Positions 42,665 through 54,096 are shown, counted from the first letter of the stretch. The stretch: DNA of 64,000 bases from Lucinisca nassula (GCA_963580285.1 OY757026.1:70123396-70187395), one strand, 5' to 3'. The notes: a model not told the origin generated them from the sequence alone. Program-made: numbers and translations.

Positions 42665-43590
42665 TAACGAGTTCGTAAAATCGACACCCCTCTAAACCCC
42701 ACATTATACAGAGAAAACTGGGTATACAAGGGTATACATTATTTTGCTTCTTTCAGTTCCAAGACATAGGTTTAGGGTACTCCTAAAAACCGCCTCGATG
42801 AGGCGGTTTTCACGAGCACCCACAACATATGTTTCGAAAGTAGAAGTAAAACAAAGATCAGGAATCGATACAATTAACTTACTCCATCCATCAAAGACAC
42901 AAAAGGCAAAGAAACACAAACATGAAGCGACCAGACCATAATGGAAACCTAAACATAGAAGGCCATACGGTCAGTTACCTTCCCACAAAATGCCAAATGG
43001 CCATTCAAAATAAAAAGACACAAGTGATACACACAATAAGTAACAAACAACAACATAAATAAACCGCCATAGAAGAACCGCCTTGGAACGGTCAATGGAA
43101 AGAATTCCACTGGGGGGCTTAAATCGAGTCCGTAAAATGGATACCCCTCTAAATCCCACATTATATAGAGAAAATGGGTATACAAGGGTATATATTATTT
43201 TGCTTCGTTCTGTTCTAAGACATAGGTTGTGGGTACTCGTAAAAACCGCCTCGATGAGGCGATTTCCACGAGCACCCACAACATATGTTTGGAAAGTAGA
43301 AGTAAAACAAAGATCAGGAATCGATACAATTAACTTACTCCACCCATCAAAGACACCAAAGGGAAAGAAACACAAACATGAAGCGACCAGACCGTAATGG
43401 AAACATAAACAAAGGAAGGTCATAAGGACAGTTACCTTCCCACAAAATTGCCATTTGGCCGTCCAAAATAAAAAGACACAAGTGATACACACAAGTACAA
43501 ATAAGAAAATTATAACAATTATTCATCGGAAAAGTAGCCATTTTGGAGAAATGAGAGAATATGCTATGTCACACGGGTGTTTTATCGTAT
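42665..43590. repeat. Tandem duplication of about 460 bp (MITE A-prime plus repeat B)
   Basis: 42665-43125 and 43126-43590 share order and sequence: CACCCCTCTAAACCCCACAT, core palindrome with AAAACCGCCTCGATGAGGCG, CCCACAACATATGTTT, then reverse-strand repeat B from AGAAGTAAAACAAAGATCAG. The first B part (42839-43122) is longer. The MITE right end (AAGTAGCCATTTTGGAGAAA) follows only the second copy. Confidence 0.8.
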
Positions 43591-43628
43591 TTTGTGCCGA
43601 TGCAGGTTTCTGCTTTCGAAGGATTGTG

Positions 43629-43912
43629 ATGCATCATGAAAACATGCCTGTATAATTATGACCCCCTTGAACCCCACTTTCATATACTAAAACTGGGGTT
43701 TACAGGGGTAAACTTTAATTTTCTTATTTCTGCTCTAAAACATAGATTGTGGCTACTCGTTAGAACCGCCTCATCGAGGCAGTTCTAACAAGTACCCACA
43801 ATCTATGTTTTGAGCAGAAATAAGAAAACTATCACAATTTTTCATCTAAAAATGTTCGATTTTTCGGCGGTAAAGGTGGCAATATATTGGTATAGGCTTG
43901 TTTGCGTAATGG
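43629..43912 (+). mobile_element. MITE A copy
   Basis: CATCATGAAAACATGCCTGT to GTATAGGCTTGTTTGCGTAA with a nearly intact core. Confidence 0.85.
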
Positions 43913-44423
43913 CTGGTTTTAATGATCGTGGTTCTTCCTAAGCAACCGTTTCATTCTATTTCCCATTGCTTTTTTTCGTTTTACGGCCCTTAAAATTAAG
44001 ACGATTTCAAGATTCTAGGCAAAGATCAGAGTTTCCAAAAAAAAAAAAAAAAAACACCTGCCCTTCCGTTGCAGAACTTGGCGTCACACATATGACGCAA
44101 GCGAGACTCGAATCCACAGCATTGAGAGGCCTAATGGTTTAGAAACAGCGCTATTATCTAATAAGTCACTGGGGACCTTCAATTGTAAAATGACAGAAAA
44201 ATGTCCAATGTTTAATCGTGCAGTTAGGGTTTGTGCAAGCATTGGTTGAGTATCTGTGCTTTTCTCCATATTCTTAATTGACTGAATAAAGCTAAAGACA
44301 GTAACCCGCTCCTTGTTTTAAATACACGCACCAACCCAACATTGCATATACAAGCGAATAAATTTAGTTTTTGTTTCGACTTGAAAACGTTAAACGTGGA
44401 TTAGAAAACGTCGACCGTGGATT
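43913..44423. other. Unrecognised intronic stretch with poly-A at about 44036-44054
   Basis: No exon or transposon recognised. Confidence 0.4.
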
Positions 44424-44553
44424 AGTAGAGGCGGTTCTAAAGAGTACCACAATTTATATTTCAGAGCAGAAATAAGAAAAATGAGGTTTACCCCTGTAAA
44501 ATGTATAAACGTGGGGTTCCAGGGGGTGAAAATAAGGCCTGTTTTCGTGATGG
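44424..44553 (-). repeat. MITE A half copy
   Basis: TAGAGGCGGTTCTAAAGAGT to AGGCCTGTTTTCGTGATGG. Confidence 0.7.
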
Positions 44554-45139
44554 GTGAACGAAAGCAATCATCATCTTCCTTATTGCAGGGTGAAATACTT
44601 GAATTACAATCTGTGACTTTCGCGTGTACAATTTTGAATCTTAACGTTAATTCGTATTTTGCATGAGTCGCTTCTGCACTGAACTGTCGTTTCATAAACA
44701 TATCTATAAATGGCGTGATTTTGCTAGCAGCAACGCAAAAGTAACTTCCTGTTGACCTAAAGTGATAATTACCTGATATCGTTTTATAAGTTATTTTCGT
44801 ATGTGAGGTTCGTTCATAAGAGAAACCAAAGATAAATAATACATGTATAGTCCTCGACACTCACGAAATATTTTCGTTTTTCATGTCACTGCACTAAATA
44901 ACGCAAATAAGGAAATGTAAAGGGCCTCAAAATTAACATCATCTAAGTTTGCTCCGACATCACCATACGAGCTTAAGTCTGAACGTCACATATTAAATAT
45001 CTACTGTACATGTACCTATATTTCGTTAAAATGTAATTATCTGGCCATGTACAATCAATTCAAGCTCCCCTCCCCATTAAAATAAAATTTACGTTTTGTT
45101 GTGGTTTATTTGTGCTATTGTTTGTCGTTATGTACTGTT
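44554..45139. other. Unrecognised intronic stretch
   Basis: A weak repeat B trace (TTGTGGTTTATTTGTGCTAT) at about 45098; otherwise nothing seen. Confidence 0.4.
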
Positions 45140-45350
45140 AACCATTCTGTGCCAAATGGAATCTTCTTCCGTACATATAACAGGAGTTGATTTCAAAGTT
45201 AAGTTGTGTCAGGTTGTGTTTTCATCAACATTTATTTCGAAAATGACTGAACTTTTAGTAAACAGTGGAGGCCCAGGTCAGACGCCTGATCTAGGCCTGC
45301 ACTGTTTGCCAGGGTACCCGTTTTGCGGTTTCTGGTACTAAATGGGTTAA
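45140..45350 (+). repeat. Palindromic repeat copy (GTAAACAGTGGAGGCCC family)
   Basis: AACCATTCTGTGCCAAATGG, AAACAGTGGAGGCCCAGGTC, GATCTAGGCCTGCACTGTTT and GGTTTCTGGTACTAAATGGG, parallel to 9712-9945. A further half-copy lies at 45505-45590. Confidence 0.75.
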
Positions 45351-45754
45351 TGTCTTTTTATTATTGATAGCCGTTTGACAGTTTTGTGGGAAAGAAGTTG
45401 TACTGTTGGGTTTTAATTTGTGTTTTGGATGGGAGCTGTAGGGTTATTGTGTCAATTCATTCAGTTAATCTTTACTGTTAACCCTTCTCTTGCTGTTCAC
45501 GACAACCCCTATCTTTGCAAACAGTGTAGATCCAGATCAGATGGCTTCTGAAGAAGACATCTGATCAGGATCTACACTGTTTGGCATTCAGTTTATGAAT
45601 TTGTATCAATACATTACATCAAGTAATTTGATTGGTTGATAGACAGAAATGGGTGTGGCTTAAATGAATATTCAGCAAGATAAGGGTTAATTCGGGCCAT
45701 GCTGTTCTGAGGTAACAATACTTCGCATTCCCTGTGTGGAGCCAAATTCACACA

Positions 45755-46140
45755 AACCTATATAAATAAAATTTGATGGTCCAGAGACATGCCATACGAT
45801 GGGTCAACAGCAAATACTTCCCTTATGCCAGTGTAACACCATGCATAATTTGTTAGGATAGTGTCCACTTGAGGACAGGCGCGTTCGCCAGGATAAAAAT
45901 TTCACAAGATAGTGAATAGTCTAGCTGTTGTTCGCCTTCCGACATATTTCATCAAACCTGCCAGACAGGCCCTCCCCTATGTCCAGATACAGCTTCTATA
46001 AATATTAATCCCCCGGCTATTGCGCAGTGGAATCGACTTCTTCGTCATCTCCCTGTCCTCAGTCTAAGACCTAGAGTCATTTAGGTCATGGATTAGGACA
46101 GTCATACATAATATGCCCTAATCCACAACACATGTTGTTG
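45755..46140 (+). pseudogene. LINE 3' ORF fragment
   Basis: Broken frames read VQRHAIRWVNSKYFPYASVT, then VNSLAVVRLPTYFIKPARQA (approximate) and NPPAIAQWNRLL, the C-terminal pattern of Jockey/CR1-like LINE proteins (...VQRRA.R.V...Y...SVT...WN.LP). Several frameshifts and stops. Clade not resolvable here. Confidence 0.72.
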
Positions 46141-46241
46141 TTTTTTGTTCCCCTTCCTTGTAAGATCCTCTATTTATTATATAGAAATATTATCTTAATA
46201 AACTGACACAAAACATTAGAATTCTTTTCATTTTGTTTCAG

Positions 46242-46462
46242 GGAAAGGGGATTTATTTGGTGCAGATATAGACTTTGACGACCCAATAAGTGTTTGTAAT
46301 TTTGACGTTCGCTCATTGACTTATAGCGAAATACAGTGTATAAATATCAAGGGCTTAACTGATGTGCTTGCCTTATATCCAGACTTCGCTGAAAAATTTG
46401 CCAAGGATATTAAAAACGATCTCACATATAATCTTAGACGAAGTGCCGAAGACAGTGATGAG
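46242..46462 (+). CDS. ELK channel exon: end of CNBHD with YNL intrinsic ligand
   Basis: The acceptor is TTTTGTTTCAG; the donor is GAG before GTAAGT; phase 1 in, phase 0 out. With the split Gly it encodes 74 residues: GKGDLFGADIDFDDPI, then VRSLTYSEIQCINIKGL, then LALYPDFAEKFAKDIKNDL, then TYNLRRSAEDSDE. The cassette after LFGADI has no arginine of the kind used by true cAMP binders. Tyr-Asn-Leu near the end matches the intrinsic-ligand strand of KCNH channels. There is no in-frame ATG near its start, so an ATG-based ORF search would miss it. The link to the previous exon is supported by phase and by family sequence. Confidence 0.93.
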
Positions 46463-46559
46463 GTAAGTTATTCTGATAATTAAATTCATTACAGCAATTG
46501 GCCAAATGCACATGTCATTGTTATTTCCCGGATGTGGATCTGCGGGATACCATATGGAC

Positions 46560-46827
46560 ACATCACCTAAACACGCCTATATTATTTAGACCCCGTTTAT
46601 TCCCACTATTATATAGTAAAACTGGGTTTGATTGTAACTAATAAGTTAATTGTATCGATTCCTGATCTTTGTTTTACTTCTACTTTGAGGCGGTTCTAAC
46701 GAGTATCCACAGTCTATGATTTTAGCAGAAATATTTAAAAAAAAAAACTGAATTTTTTTATCTCAAGATATTCAGTTTTTTGGCGTTAAAACTTCCAATA
46801 TATTTGAATAGGCATGTTTTCTTAATG
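46560..46827 (+). mobile_element. MITE A copy with a repeat B tip inserted
   Basis: ATCACCTAAACACGCCTATA ... TAGTAAAACTGGGTTTGATT, then GTTAATTGTATCGATTCCTG to TTTTACTTCTACTTT (repeat B 3' tip, about 46643-46686), then GAGGCGGTTCTAACGAGTAT to GAATAGGCATGTTTTCTTAA. Confidence 0.78.
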
Positions 46828-46874
46828 GACAGTCAAAACAACACGACACAAAGTCAAGAAGTCCGTGAAAAAGA

Positions 46875-47060
46875 GACCTTGTAAACCTCACTTTATATAT
46901 AGAAAAGTTGGGTTTACGGGGTACGCATTATCTGATTTAAGCTCAAAAACATGGATGGTGGGCACTCGTTAGAATCACGTCATTGAGGCGGTTCTAACAT
47001 GCATGCACAATTTATGTTGAAAGCAGTTATAAGAAAGATGTTACAATTTTTTACCTAACA
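46875..47060 (+). repeat. MITE A, diverged fragment
   Basis: AACCTCACTTTATATATAGA, GGTGGGCACTCGTTAGAATC, GAGGCGGTTCTAACATGC. Confidence 0.65.
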
Positions 47061-47138
47061 TTTTGTCATTTCTTACACCATGCTGGATGTCAGTATTTCA
47101 CATGGACAGGTTTTCCTATGAATCTTGGGGCAGGACCC

Positions 47139-47400
47139 GAAATCTCATTACGAAATCACACCTATTCAAGTATATTGAACATTTTACCACAAAAATGAAG
47201 ACTTTCAGAAGAAAAAAAATCTGGTATTTTTCTTATTTCTGCTCCAAACATTTATTGTTGGTGACGGTTCTTACGAGTACCCAAAATCAATTTTTTTGAA
47301 CAGAAAGAAGAAAGTTATATGTACCCCTGATAACCCCAGTTTTACTGCATAGAAGTGTTGTTTAAAGGGGTCAAAACTATATAGGCACGTTTTCATGATG
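47139..47400 (-). mobile_element. MITE A copy, diverged
   Basis: CATTACGAAATCACACCTAT to ATATAGGCACGTTTTCATGA. Confidence 0.75.
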
Positions 47401-47448
47401 ATTTTTAAATAAGTTATTTGAAAATATAACAATTTTATAGCTAATCGG

Positions 47449-47703
47449 CATCAAGAAAACATGCCTATATACTTCTGACACCCTTGAATCCCACTTTTAT
47501 ATTGTAAAACTGGGGTTTGCAGTGGTAGACCTTATCGTTTTTATTTCTGCTCTAAAACATAGATTGTGGGTACTCTATCTAAATAGTACCCGCAATCTAT
47601 ATTTTGAGCATTAGTAAGAAAAATATCGAAATTTTTAATCTTAACAAATTTGTAATTAGGCGGTAAAGTTTACAATGAATTTGTATAGGCATGTTTTCGT
47701 TTT
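47449..47703 (+). mobile_element. MITE A copy lacking the palindrome centre
   Basis: CATCAAGAAAACATGCCTAT to GTATAGGCATGTTTTCGTTT; the core is collapsed to GGGTACTCTATCTAAATAGT. Confidence 0.78.
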
Positions 47704-47834
47704 GGGGAATTCCAAAATTTTGAAAATAGCAAACACTACAGTCCTGATCAGATGACGCGCTCTCTACACCTCAACAGGCGCCTTATTAGGACCTCTACCT
47801 TCTGCAAAAGGTTCTTGCATTTTCTAAAGATATA

Positions 47835-48201
47835 AATAAAAGTAAACCAAGGCGAATGGGACCTTACAGTAAATAACAAACTCCATGCCATTGAACCTGT
47901 CGTTGGAACAAAATGCTCTCCTCCACAGTTTTCCAGGAAAGAGGATGTAGTATTAACACGACTGCGCATTGGCCATACTAGAGTTACTCATTCTTATATT
48001 TTGAATGGTGATTATCAGCCTTCTTGTGTAGGATGTGATCAGCCATTCTTTGTTAAACATATCTTAATTGAATGTGTAGACTTTTCACAGTCCCGTGACT
48101 TATACTTCAAAGCTGACACTTTGCAACAATGGTTTCAAGATGTACCTGTTGATAATATTATTTTATCCTTAAAAGATATTGGACTTTTTCATAAGATTTA
48201 A
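47835..48201 (+). pseudogene. LINE C-terminal fragment with zinc-knuckle-like end
   Basis: An open frame ending at the TAA 48199-48201 reads VVLTRLRIGHTRVTHSYI, LNGDYQPSCVGCDQPFFVKH, ILIECVDFSQSRDLYF. The TRLRIGHTR..H...C..C....V.HIL..C pattern is the C-terminal end of several LINE polyproteins. Upstream is WDLTVNNKLHAIEPVVGT in the same frame. 5' truncated; repeat B follows at once. Confidence 0.8.
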
Positions 48202-48231
48202 CTGTTTCAGATTTTTATAAATATCTCTGGT

Positions 48232-48745
48232 CGGGCTCATCGGAGTCTAACTGTTGTTTTCTTTTGCTCCAGCATTTCAGTGGTTTCTTGCTGTCGAGTC
48301 CTCACCGTTGTCTCACCTCTGTGGTTCTTTGATTTTTGTGTTCACGGAGATGTTGCACTGATGAGTTAGGAGGCCTTCATGCGGACTGAACAAATTATTT
48401 GTCTAAATCGCGACGCAAGTAAGGGCGAGGATTGTGGCCACGTAAAATCGATTTAAGCCCCGCAATGGAAATCTTCCACTGACCGTTCCAAGGCGGCTCT
48501 TCTGTGGCGATTTATTTATGTTGTTGTTTGTTACTTACTGTATGTATCACTTGTGTCTTTTGGTTTTGGATGGCCATATGGCCATTTTGTGGGAAAGTAA
48601 CTGTCCTTATGGCCTTCCTTTGTTTAGGTTTCCATTATGGTCTGGTCGCTTAATGTTTGTATTTCTTTCCCTTTGGTGTCTTTTATGGGTGGAGTAAGTT
48701 AATTGTATCAATTCCTGATCTTTGTTTTACTTCTACTTTACACTG
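48232..48745 (+). repeat. Repeat B, full-length copy
   Basis: GGTCGGGCTCATCGGAGTCT to GATCTTTGTTTTACTTCTAC: complete, CTTACTTCTACTTT subfamily. Confidence 0.85.
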
Positions 48746-48808
48746 CCACATTTTGAAATGAATTCCTGCACACATAAGGTGTAAAATTCTAGTCTTTGCA
48801 GGGGAATT

Positions 48809-49178
48809 TCAACCCCAATATAATGGCTCAATGGATGAGTATTTGACCAAGAACCTTTGAAATTTATCATTATACCCGGGACATGCCCGCAATTCCTCAT
48901 TTCGAGGTTTAACATGGGCAGGTGCAAAATGTAACGACATACTATAGTCTTGTAGATGCTGTGGAAGATTTTGTAGATACATATACAATATTGCGTTAGC
49001 ATTTTGTAAACCTTTCCAAGAACTATCATCTAGAGACTGGTTTCGAAAAGTTATCATACTGTATACAGTATAGGCAGTCCATTTCTCATTAACGTGGCGG
49101 CACATGAGTGACAAGAAATTTTGGCATTATTTGTAAGTTGCTTGTAAGCTGTTTGAGCCCGTGGGCGAAACAGAATTT
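48809..49178 (-). pseudogene. Unidentified protein-like frame with one frameshift
   Basis: Reverse strand: after an acceptor-like TTTATAG at about 49175, CGKILFRPRAQTAYKQLTNN, a one-base shift near 49110, then SLMCRHVNEKWTAYTVYSMI, TFRNQSLDDSSWKGLQNANA, ILYMYLQNLPQHLQDYSMSL, HFAPAHVKPRNEELRACPGY and NDKFQRFLVKYSSIEPLYWG, stop. The composition and length look like a real coding segment, but I do not recognise the family. It could be a processed pseudogene, a relic of a mobile element, or a gene exon with a sequence error. Confidence 0.5.
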
Positions 49179-49179
49179 T

Positions 49180-49837
49180 CCCGCAACTATAAATACAGAA
49201 CAAACTATTATAATTGGTAAGAACTTGTTTTCTGAAAGGCTTAGCTTTAATGAAAACTAAGTGTATCCGTGATGCTTACAAACCCTAGCTAGCGTTGCAA
49301 ATGACACAATTAATATTACAACAGTCAGACAGAGGATTGATACATGCAATAAGATATTTGTTTGTAATCAGCTAGTGACAATCCTGGCAAAATCTCAGAT
49401 AATACTGACGACGAACGCACTTTTTATCAACTCATTTTCTTTCCATCAATTCATTAGTTGATCAACTACTTGAACTCAACAACTTATTCCTTCATCCCAG
49501 CTTAACGACCTGATATCTATACAATTACTTAGAATCCCTTAATGAAATCGGAGCGTCTCCAAGTCCGGTGCACTATAATTATCCTCTGTTTTATGTCAGC
49601 ATTAAAAGATTGCTCTCATGATAAGAGATTAATCTGGTTTATTTCGTGTACCTTACGACTTCACGCCGATTATTACAGTATATTTTTTATTGGAGATTAA
49701 TGCGACATTTTTGTAGTGCACTGATCCACCACTAAACTTATGAAGCCAATCGTTGGGCCTTATCAAGCGAAAGGGTGTTTTCAGAGGAATGAAGACGCAA
49801 CCGATACTATACCGGCTTCCCTGTCCATACGAAGAAT
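49180..49837. other. Unrecognised intronic stretch
   Basis: No exon or repeat; a repeat B 3' tip (GGCAATGATCAGGAATCGAT) begins at about 49836. Confidence 0.4.
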
Positions 49838-49917
49838 AGAAGGGAAGGCAATGATCAGGAATCGATACATTTAACCCATAGCGCAATCTTGCTTTATGAG
49901 TATTATTAAGAAACCAC

Positions 49918-50232
49918 GCCCATCACGATAACACATCCGGGTCACATAGTGAATTCTTTCATATCTCCAAAATGGTTACGTTTCTGATGAAAAGTTGTGA
50001 TATTTTCCTTATTTAGACTCAAAACAAAAATTGTGGGAGCTAGTTAGAACCACCTTAATTGGGCGTTCTTTACGAGTTCCCACAATCTATGTTTTGAAAT
50101 TAAGGCGGTTATATTGAGCACCAACAATCTATGTTGTGAGCAGAATATGCAGAACATCAGATGTTTATCCGAATTTTTTCATTTTTGGTGGTAAAATTTT
50201 AAATATATATGCATAGACGTGTTTTTGTAATG
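49918..50232 (-). mobile_element. MITE A/A-prime chimera
   Basis: The left end is A-prime (CATCACGATAACACATCCGG, TCTCCAAAATGGTTACGTTT). The right end is A-like (GCATAGACGTGTTTTTGTAA). The core region contains two partial palindromes. Confidence 0.72.
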
Positions 50233-50574
50233 CAATGTTTGACCTTTTTTCGTGCTGATCTATATACCATACAGTGTAGATGTAAATATTGATACACACA
50301 TGTGCATCTTGATCTGAGGTTGGCTGGACAGGCATGCCCAAGGACACATATAAGCTTGACGCAGCCAACGATTGGTGGCGTTAGTTTAGTTGTGGCTTCC
50401 TGCGCTTCAAACGTGTCACTTTAATCTTTAATGAGAATTGTGTTGTAATGGTTGGCGTGACTGTGTTTAAAGAAAATGTTAGGAATATGCAATACAACTG
50501 AAAAATACGTTATGTACAATATGTCTAGGCCGGAATAGTTTCTTTCGGCATCACAATAACACTCAAAATAGTGA

Positions 50575-50745
50575 CGACAATGATCAGCAAGCGATACAGT
50601 TACCTCATATTTCCCAGCCAAGACACCAAAGGGAAAGAAACAAAAACATTAAATAACTTCACTATAATGGAAACTCAACACGCGAAAGGCCAAAATGACA
50701 GTTACTTTCCCACAAAATGGCCAAATGGCTTTCCAGGCTTTAGCC
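50575..50745 (-). repeat. Repeat B 3' part, reverse strand
   Basis: GACAATGATCAGCAAGCGAT to ACTTTCCCACAAAATGGCCA. Confidence 0.75.
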
Positions 50746-51108
50746 TCCGAGGCCTTCATGCGGACTGAACAAATCTAAATCGCGACGGAAGTAAGGGCGA
50801 GGATTGTGGCCACGTAAAATAGACTTAAGCCCCCCCAGTGGAATTCTTTTCCGCTGACCGTTCCAAGGCGGTTCTTCTGTCGCGATTTATTATTGTTTTG
50901 GTTTGTCTAATGGTGTTTGTGATGCTTATTTTATTTTATTTTGGATAGCATATTGGCCAGTGGGAAAGTAACTGTCCGTTTGACTTTCCGCTATTGATGT
51001 TTCCATTAGGTCTGTTGTTTCATAGTTGTCATTCTTTCCCTTTGGTGTCTCTGATGGGAGCTGTAGGTTGATTGTATCGATTCCTGATCATTGCCTTCAC
51101 ATCTATTT
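50746..51108 (+). repeat. Repeat B, 3' two thirds
   Basis: GAGGCCTTCATGCGGACTGA to TCCTGATCATTGCCTTCACA, facing the reverse copy at 50575-50745. Confidence 0.8.
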
Positions 51109-51204
51109 TCCAAAGGATTATTAATTGATTATCGTGTATTACACCAGGTCAACCAATATTCAAAAATCATAAATCATGTTTTTAATTGCGTCAATTAATA
51201 AAAG

Positions 51205-51345
51205 TGTCATTAATCAAGTAATTTCGTATTGGCCCAGTTGCAGGTCCATGGTCAGCTGTATTGGCCTCGGCCTTCGGCCTCGTGCCAATACAGCAGACCT
51301 CGGACCTGTAACTGGGCCAATACGAAATTATTTTATTAATAACAT
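51205..51345. repeat. Palindrome, arms about 58 bp
   Basis: AATTTCGTATTGGCCCAGTT and TGTATTGGCCTCGGCC on the left are mirrored on the right around CCTTCGG. Outermost TTAATAAAA/TTTTATTAA also pairs. Confidence 0.85.
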
Positions 51346-51552
51346 TAAAATACAAATATTAGCGCCACATACATACAAGCATGAACTATAACAAAAATAA
51401 ACCACAATAGAAGTAAAAAATGAAACCAATGGTTCCAAGGGACCAGAAAATAGAAGATATAAGTGTCGCCGAAAGATATATAATAAGGTTATTAAACACA
51501 AATCATAACAATATGATAAAACGATGATGTGCCGTAAAGCAAAAGCCAAATA

Positions 51553-51554
<2 letters not shown>

Positions 51555-51614
<60 letters not shown>
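51555..51614. repeat. (CA)n microsatellite
   Basis: About 30 uninterrupted CA units. Confidence 0.95.
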
Positions 51615-51616
<2 letters not shown>

Positions 51617-51799
51617 ACGCACGCACACGTGCAGTCGGTTGGAGAAGCATACTAAGCCACAACAATCTAGAAATCTTTTTTTCGTTTATCCAAGGTTAAT
51701 CGCGGTAACAATCTTCTTTGAATATTTTGTACGGTCATTCTGTCCCTTTCAAGCAGGGTAGTTGTCAGTGTTTGTGCCATGGACTGTTTTCGATTATGC

Positions 51800-51990
51800 A
51801 TGAAAAATAAGTAAAAGCAATCATCAGGAATCGATACAATTATCCTATACTTACCATCCAAGACACCAAAGGGAAAGAAGTTCCAACATAAAACAACTTC
51901 GCCTTAAGTGTAACGTCAAAATCCGAAAGCCAAAAAGCCAGTTCTCAACCACAAAATGGCCAAACAGCTAACCTAAATAAAAGCCTGCCT
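51800..51990 (-). repeat. Repeat B 3' part, reverse strand
   Basis: AAGCAATCATCAGGAATCGA to CCACAAAATGGCCAAACAGC. Confidence 0.72.
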
Positions 51991-52044
51991 ACAGAAAGTG
52001 TTCGTGAAGTAACTGACTTGAATCGCTCTTCTTAATCATATGAA

Positions 52045-52271
52045 CATGCCAGTGAAATGACACCCCCATCAACACAATTTTATATGAAGAAAACTGTGGT
52101 TTTAGGGGTATACATTACTTTTCTTATTACTGCTCTATAACATAGGTTGTGGGTACACACAACCACACAACCTATGTTTGCAGTGGACAAAATATCACGG
52201 ATTCCCATCAGAAAAGTAGCCATTTTGGAGATGTAAAAATGTTCTATGTCGCACGGGTGTTCTATCGTAAT
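52045..52271 (+). repeat. MITE A-prime copy, core collapsed
   Basis: CCAGTGAAATGACACCCCCA, AACATAGGTTGTGGGTACAC, GTAGCCATTTTGGAGATGTA, GCACGGGTGTTCTATCGTAA. Confidence 0.75.
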
Positions 52272-52377
52272 GATAGCTTCAGATATTTACCTTTTCGGAA
52301 TATTTAGTGGGGCTTTTCTTTTTTATCTCGCTAGGACGTGAATTATTCTTTATCCACCTAACATTGATAGGCTGATT

Positions 52378-52695
52378 AGAAGTGAAGGCAATGATCAGGA
52401 ATCGATAAAATTAACCCACAGCTTCCATCAGAGACACCAAGAGAAAGGAACACAAACATGAAACAACTATACCCTAACGGAAACATCACTAACGGAAACC
52501 CAAAAAAGACCGTTACTTTCCCACAAAATGACCAACTGGCTATCCAAAAGCAAAATAATATAAGCGATTCACACACTCAAAGACAAGCCATAACAAAAAT
52601 AAACAACAACCGAAGAACCGCCTTGGAATGGTCAATGGAACGAATTCCACTGGGGGCTTAAATCGATTCTACATGGCCACAACCCCCGGCCTTAC
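52378..52695 (-). repeat. Repeat B, reverse strand
   Basis: AGAAGTGAAGGCAATGATCA to GGCTTAAATCGATTCTACAT and GGCCACAACCC. Confidence 0.8.
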
Positions 52696-53294
52696 GCATT
52701 CAGAAGCAGTTAATCGTCTTACAACAGAGCAGTGTTATCGGCACAATAACGTAGCCAACGTCTTATCCTTTTAGAGAAAATAATGAATTTTTTGGACGTT
52801 ACTTAATGATCTGGTGACGACGCATCACTCAGTGTATTCATAAAAGCATGGATTTAAATAGTTCGCAAAAAACAGTTTTATAGCATTGCAGTAAATGTAA
52901 ATATTTACATCTTTACAAGAATCATACTTCGATTGCACTGAAGTCGTAGCATAGGTGACCGACAATATATGTTAATGCACATCTCTACTGACAGTGCTTT
53001 CTCTAAATAAATGAATTATTGAGATTGTCGATTTCATCTAATTTTGGATTTTTCTTTGATATAGAAATTCTTATTCTGCCAGTATTAGGATTAAAACAGA
53101 GATGTTTTACTTTTTCTGTGCATCGGTTTTATATGACGTCATATACGCCGTCGTTATGATTGACGTCACAGAACGAAGCCACGTCAATTTCTGGTAAACG
53201 TCACAATAACAAATTGACACTGTGGCAAATATCAGCTATCAAAATGAGTCTATTACTAAAGATTCATCCTCAGAAATTAAGAGTATATAAGAAT
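52696..53294. other. Unrecognised intronic stretch
   Basis: No feature recognised apart from GACGTCATATACGCCGTCGT, a trace of repeat G flank at about 53136. Confidence 0.4.
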
Positions 53295-53420
53295 TTTTTT
53301 TTGCATGGATTTTAGGGGTGGACAGACTAAAATCGTCTTTCGGCATCATATTCCACAAACCTAATGATACCAGACAATGACCCTAGGCATGGAGTTTTCT
53401 AGCCATCCTCATACCTTTGC
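53295..53420. repeat. Old foldback repeat G
   Basis: GGGGTGGACAGACTAAAATC, CGGCATCATATTCCACAAAC, then a weakly complementary half. Confidence 0.55.
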
Positions 53421-53804
53421 GAGTTTTTGTTTTTTATTCGTGAACTAAATGAGCGCTGAATACTTTGACTCCTATTCTGACAGGCAGAGAGAGTGCGTAA
53501 AAGACTCAGTAGGATATGTGGGCGAAACCAGGTGACCAGATTTATAGATGTCATCTACTTTCATGAGGTTGACTTAAAATATTTTGAGGAAACTAAAATG
53601 CGGGTGACAGTATAACAGCCATCAAACAGTGCAGTCAACAGTTTGCTTTTACGAATTCGCACATTGTTGTAGTTTCACGTGGTAAAAAATATTAAATTAC
53701 ATACATATGATTTACAGGCCTTTGCAACAATAGCATGCCATTTCTTTTTTCTCAGGAATATCTAATACATTTTATGGCACAGGCAAATAGTTTACCATTC
53801 GACA
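53421..53804. other. Unrecognised intronic stretch
   Basis: No exon, repeat family or ribozyme recognised before the retrozyme-like array. Confidence 0.4.
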
Positions 53805-53846
53805 ATTCCGTCAATGATTCCATTGGGGAATTTCGAAAATATTTTA

Positions 53847-53892
53847 GGGTCACTGATGAGGCCCAAATGGCCGAAACTAGCTAGTCTGGCCC
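53847..53892 (+). ncRNA. Type I hammerhead ribozyme motif (intact)
   Basis: CTGATGA at 53853-53859; stem II GGCC/GGCC with loop CAAAT; GAAA at 53873-53876; short stem III; GTC; stem I GGGTCA with TGGCCC (one G-U pair). Confidence 0.88.
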
Positions 53893-54096
53893 AGAAAACA
53901 TGTACACTCCATATTTTCCAGTTTTGTGATGTAATCCTTGCTTCCAAAGGCTAACCCTTTCTAGAACATATTTGACGTCATTACAGCTGTTGTGTAGGAA
54001 TGTATGGCAGCCGTAAAAAGTCTCCCTGCCCTACATCAAAGTGTAGTTTATATTTTCTTGTCCTTTGGGATCATTGATTCCATTGGGGAATTTTGA

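Noticed and set aside
48359..48395. CTGATGAGTTAGGAGG in repeat B 5' part as hammerhead core
   Set aside because: Followed by GAACAAA rather than GAAA, with no pairing helix I; consistent across copies, so not a ribozyme.
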